Part shown: piece by piece, positions 5,124 to 7,495 of the stretch
How the letters are laid out: every line of letters begins with the position of its first letter
Position numbering within the stretch: position 1 is the stretch's first letter
Assembly (NCBI GenBank): GCA_002440085.1
Contig: DJRM01000127.1
Coordinates: 1-7,495 of the forward strand
Reading direction: 5' to 3'
From: Bacteroidales bacterium UBA6360
Lineage (GTDB): Bacteria; Bacteroidota; Bacteroidia; Bacteroidales; UBA932
Length of the DNA stretch: 7,495 nucleotides
The notes under the pieces: generated by a model
Told to the model about the DNA's origin: nothing
The model's database searches: none
What the model saw: only the letters and a program-made list of their open reading frames with translations
Made by a program: the position numbers and the translations under genes

Positions 5124-6461
5124 ATGAAGAAGTTTATTCAGACAATCAAGAACATCTTCAAGATTGAGGAACTCAGGAAGAGAATCGGCTACACGCTTCT
5201 TCTCATCCTTGTCTATCGCCTCGGAAGCTTCATCGTGCTTCCGGGCATAGATGCTTCCCAGCTCGCCAAGATGCAGGACTTCGCCCAGGAAGGTCTCGTA
5301 GGTCTCCTCGACATGTTCTCCGGCGGTGCGTTCGGAAACGCCTCAATCTTCGCGCTGGGTGTGATGCCGTACATCTCGGCTTCCATCGTCATCCAGCTTC
5401 TTGGTGTTTTCGTCCCTTACTTCCGCAAGATGCAGATGGAGGGCGAAAGCGGACGGAGAAAGATGAATCAGTACACGAGGTATCTCACCATCCTGATTCT
5501 CTGCATCCAGGGTCCTGCCTACATGGCCGCTCTTCACCAGCAGGTTCCTGCCAGCGCATTCGTGGCTGTCAATCAGCTCGGCTGGTCCAACTTCTGGTTT
5601 AATCTCGTTTCGACAGTAATCCTCATCGGCGGCACAATGTTCGTGATGTGGCTCGGCGAGAGAATCACCGATCGCGGAATCGGCAACGGTATCTCCCTCA
5701 TCATCATGGTCGGAATCATCGCGCGCCTTCCGTTCGCGCTCGGCGCCGAGATTTCAGCGAAGTGGGGCAATGCTGTCGGCGGAATTCTTCTTCTTGTAGT
5801 TGAACTGATCGTTCTCTTCTTCGTGTTTGTGGCAGCCATCGCGCTGGTGCAGGCCGTGAGGAAGGTCCCGGTTCAGTATGCGAAGAGGGTTGTCGGAAAC
5901 AAGCAGTACGGCGGCGTCCGTCAGTACATCCCGATGAAGATCAACGCTGCCGGCGTGATGCCTATCATCTTTGCCCAGGCTCTGATGCTCTTCCCGCTCA
6001 TCTTCTCAAGATTTGACGCGACGAGGGGACTGGCTGCCGTGTTCAGCAACTACACGGGCTTCTGGTACAACTTCGTGTTCGCGATTCTCGTCATTCTCTT
6101 CACGTATTTCTACACGGCCGTGACTGTCAACCCGACGATGATGGCCGAGGAAATGAGGAAGAACGGCGGGTTCATACCGGGTGTGAAACCGGGCAAGAAG
6201 ACCGTAGAGTACCTTGACTCAATCATGTCGAGGGTTACTCTTCCGGGTTCAATTTTCCTTGCCCTGATTGCAATTCTCCCGGCATTCGCAATGATGCTCG
6301 GAGTCAACAACAAGTTCGCGGGCTTCTATGGAGGCACTTCCCTCCTGATTCTCGTCGGAGTCGTTCTTGACACTCTCCAGCAGATTGAAAGCTATCTTTT
6401 GATGCGTCATTATGACGGACTGATGAAGACCGGTCGTCTGAAAGGACGTTCAGGTATGTAA
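5124..6461 (+). CDS. secY: Protein translocase subunit SecY
   Basis: SecY is the pore of the SecYEG channel in the inner membrane, passing unfolded proteins out of the cytoplasm or into the bilayer. The 445-residue product has the usual ten membrane segments, by eye near 21-40, 73-97, 116-136, 155-178, 185-205, 217-240, 272-294, 312-335, 372-392 and 402-418. The plug region is about 59-72 (GLLDMFSGGAFGN). The cytoplasmic loop 245-270 holds RKVPVQYAKR and the one at 341-367 holds GGFIPGVKPG, the loops that contact SecA and the ribosome. GERITDRGIGNGIS (178-191) is a family signature. The start codon is 5 bases after rplO with no SD (TAGCAATAATG). All key segments are intact. Confidence 0.97.
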   Translation: MKKFIQTIKNIFKIEELRKRIGYTLLLILVYRLGSFIVLPGIDASQLAKMQDFAQEGLVGLLDMFSGGAFGNASIFALGVMPYISASIVIQLLGVFVPYFRKMQMEGESGRRKMNQYTRYLTILILCIQGPAYMAALHQQVPASAFVAVNQLGWSNFWFNLVSTVILIGGTMFVMWLGERITDRGIGNGISLIIMVGIIARLPFALGAEISAKWGNAVGGILLLVVELIVLFFVFVAAIALVQAVRKVPVQYAKRVVGNKQYGGVRQYIPMKINAAGVMPIIFAQALMLFPLIFSRFDATRGLAAVFSNYTGFWYNFVFAILVILFTYFYTAVTVNPTMMAEEMRKNGGFIPGVKPGKKTVEYLDSIMSRVTLPGSIFLALIAILPAFAMMLGVNNKFAGFYGGTSLLILVGVVLDTLQQIESYLLMRHYDGLMKTGRLKGRSGM

Positions 6462-6482
6462 TTCGATAAAGTTCATTGGAAA

Positions 6483-7256
6483 ATGGTTGCGCCGAAAACA
6501 GAGGAAGAAATAGAGCTGATGCGCGAGAACGCGATTCTCGTCTCAAAGGCATTGGCGGAAGTCGGTAAGGTGGTCGCTCCTGGTGTGACAACTCTTGAGT
6601 TGAATAGGGTGGCCGAGACTTTCATCCGAGACAACGGAGCTATACCAAGCTTTCTCGGGTTTGACGGTTTCCCGGCGGCGCTCTGCATGTCCGTAAACGA
6701 TGTCGTCGTGCACGGTTTTCCGTCCGACTACGTTCTTAAGGACGGTGACATCGTTTCTGTGGATTGCGGGACTTACTACAGAGGATACAACGGAGATTCG
6801 GCCTACACTTTTCCTGTCGGGGAAGTGGACGCCGAAACTGCCGAGCTCCTCAGGGTGACGAAGGAATCCCTCTACAAGGGCATTGCGGCGGCGGTTGACG
6901 GGGCACGCGTCGGCGACATAGGACACGCGGTGCAGTCGTATGCGGAGTCGTTCGGTTTCGGTGTTGTCCGTGAGCTTGAAGGCCACGGAATCGGCACTCA
7001 GATGCACGAGTCTCCCGGCATTCCGAACTACGGAAGGCAGGGACACGGCCCGAAGCTCAGAAACGGAATGACGATTTGTATCGAGCCGATGATCACGGCA
7101 GGATCCAGAAACGTGTATTTGGACAAAAATGGTTGGGCAGTCCACACGGCGGATCACCGGAACGCGGCTCATTACGAGCTTACGGTTGTTGTCCGTAAAG
7201 GCCACGCGGAGCAGCTTTCGACCTTTGAATACATCGAGAACAGTGTTAAATTTTAA
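6483..7256 (+). CDS. map: Type I methionine aminopeptidase
   Basis: This enzyme removes the initiator methionine from new proteins when the second residue is small. The 257-residue product is a bare catalytic pita-bread domain without an N-terminal zinc or SEC-C extension, so it is a short type I form. Predicted dinuclear metal ligands are Asp94 (VSVDCG), Asp105 (NGDSA), His168 (GHGIG), Glu201 (IEPM) and Glu232 (HYELT), matching E. coli Asp97, Asp108, His171, Glu204 and Glu235; catalytic His77 lies in VVVHGFP. The residue after Glu232 is Leu, where E. coli and B. subtilis enzymes have His (EHT). It follows secY by 21 bases, with no adk between them, and precedes infA. No strong SD is present; the start is preceded by TTGGAAA. 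Confidence 0.95.
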   Translation: MVAPKTEEEIELMRENAILVSKALAEVGKVVAPGVTTLELNRVAETFIRDNGAIPSFLGFDGFPAALCMSVNDVVVHGFPSDYVLKDGDIVSVDCGTYYRGYNGDSAYTFPVGEVDAETAELLRVTKESLYKGIAAAVDGARVGDIGHAVQSYAESFGFGVVRELEGHGIGTQMHESPGIPNYGRQGHGPKLRNGMTICIEPMITAGSRNVYLDKNGWAVHTADHRNAAHYELTVVVRKGHAEQLSTFEYIENSVKF

Positions 7257-7267
7257 TGTGATATTTT

Positions 7268-7486
7268 ATGCCGAAACAATCAGCAATCGAACAGGAAGGC
7301 GTCATCATCGAGACTCTGCCGAACGCTATGTTCAAGGTGGAGCTTGAGAACGGTCACGTCATCATCGCCCACATCTCCGGAAAGATGAGGATGAACTACA
7401 TCAAGATTCTCCCCGGCGACAAGGTGAAAGTCGAAATGTCACCTTATGATTTATCAAAAGGAAGAATTTCTTTCAGATATAAATAA
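7268..7486 (+). CDS. infA: Translation initiation factor IF-1
   Basis: IF-1 binds the A site of the 30S subunit during initiation and works with IF-2 and IF-3. The 72-residue product is the standard length and is a single S1-like OB fold: KQSAIEQEGVIIETLPNAMFKVELENGH (about 3-30), then AHISGKMRMNYIKILPGDKVKVEMSPYDLSKGRISFRYK in the second half. Family members usually begin MAKQ or MAKE; here it is MPKQ, a minor change that still predicts methionine removal by the upstream aminopeptidase, since proline is a small accepted residue. The start lies 11 bases after map in an A/T-rich context (GATATTTT before ATG). Only nine bases remain after the stop; rpmJ would be expected next. Confidence 0.96.
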   Translation: MPKQSAIEQEGVIIETLPNAMFKVELENGHVIIAHISGKMRMNYIKILPGDKVKVEMSPYDLSKGRISFRYK

Positions 7487-7495
7487 AATCATTAG

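Noticed and set aside
6543..7205. A 220-codon open frame on the - strand inside map.
   Set aside because: It is antisense to a clear, conserved methionine aminopeptidase, its protein matches no family I recognise, and long antisense frames are expected in GC-richer coding DNA.
1..7495. A novel accessory system, mobile element or horizontally acquired insert.
   Set aside because: Every gene is a recognised housekeeping gene in conserved order, with even composition and spacers too short for anything else apart from the rpsH leader.

Overview
This window is a single-strand, tightly packed piece of the S10-spc ribosomal protein supercluster from a bacterium of the phylum Bacteroidota, most likely order Bacteroidales. 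The phylum call rests on the protein sequences (L16, S17, L18, S5, SecY and IF-1 all read like Bacteroidales versions), on the 89-residue cysteine-poor S14, on gene order (secY followed directly by map and infA, with no adk between them), and on translation starts that mostly lack a strong Shine-Dalgarno (SD) sequence and are preceded by A/T-rich DNA. Base composition is intermediate, by eye about half GC, with many CTC/CTT, AAG, CGT/CGC and GAG codons. I cannot name a genus with confidence.

Layout, all on the + strand: the end of the S10-type operon, rplP (missing only the first base of its start codon), rpmC, rpsQ; then the spc-type operon, rplN, rplX, rplE, rpsN, rpsH, rplF, rplR, rpsE, rpmD, rplO, secY; then map and infA. 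Nine bases follow infA, and in relatives rpmJ and the alpha operon would come next. Fifteen of the sixteen genes are complete. Spacers run from a 1-base overlap (rplX/rplE) to 21 bases, with one exception: 92 bases between rpsN and rpsH.

The genes form one functional unit: large-subunit proteins (L16, L29, L14, L24, L5, L6, L18, L30, L15), small-subunit proteins (S17, S14, S8, S5), the SecY translocon pore, the methionine aminopeptidase that trims new proteins, and initiation factor IF-1. There is no mobile element, RNA gene, CRISPR array, clear promoter or terminator.

Most of the window is ordinary housekeeping DNA. The part most worth a second look is the rpsN-rpsH spacer. It begins A/T-rich and then holds a roughly 13-bp imperfect hairpin whose 3' strand could instead pair with the SD-like sequence just before the rpsH start. 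This looks like a switch controlling S8 and the genes after it. Secondary points are GGAG-type SD sequences at a constant 8-base spacing before only some genes, an N-terminal extension on L5, and a His-to-Leu change next to a metal ligand in methionine aminopeptidase.
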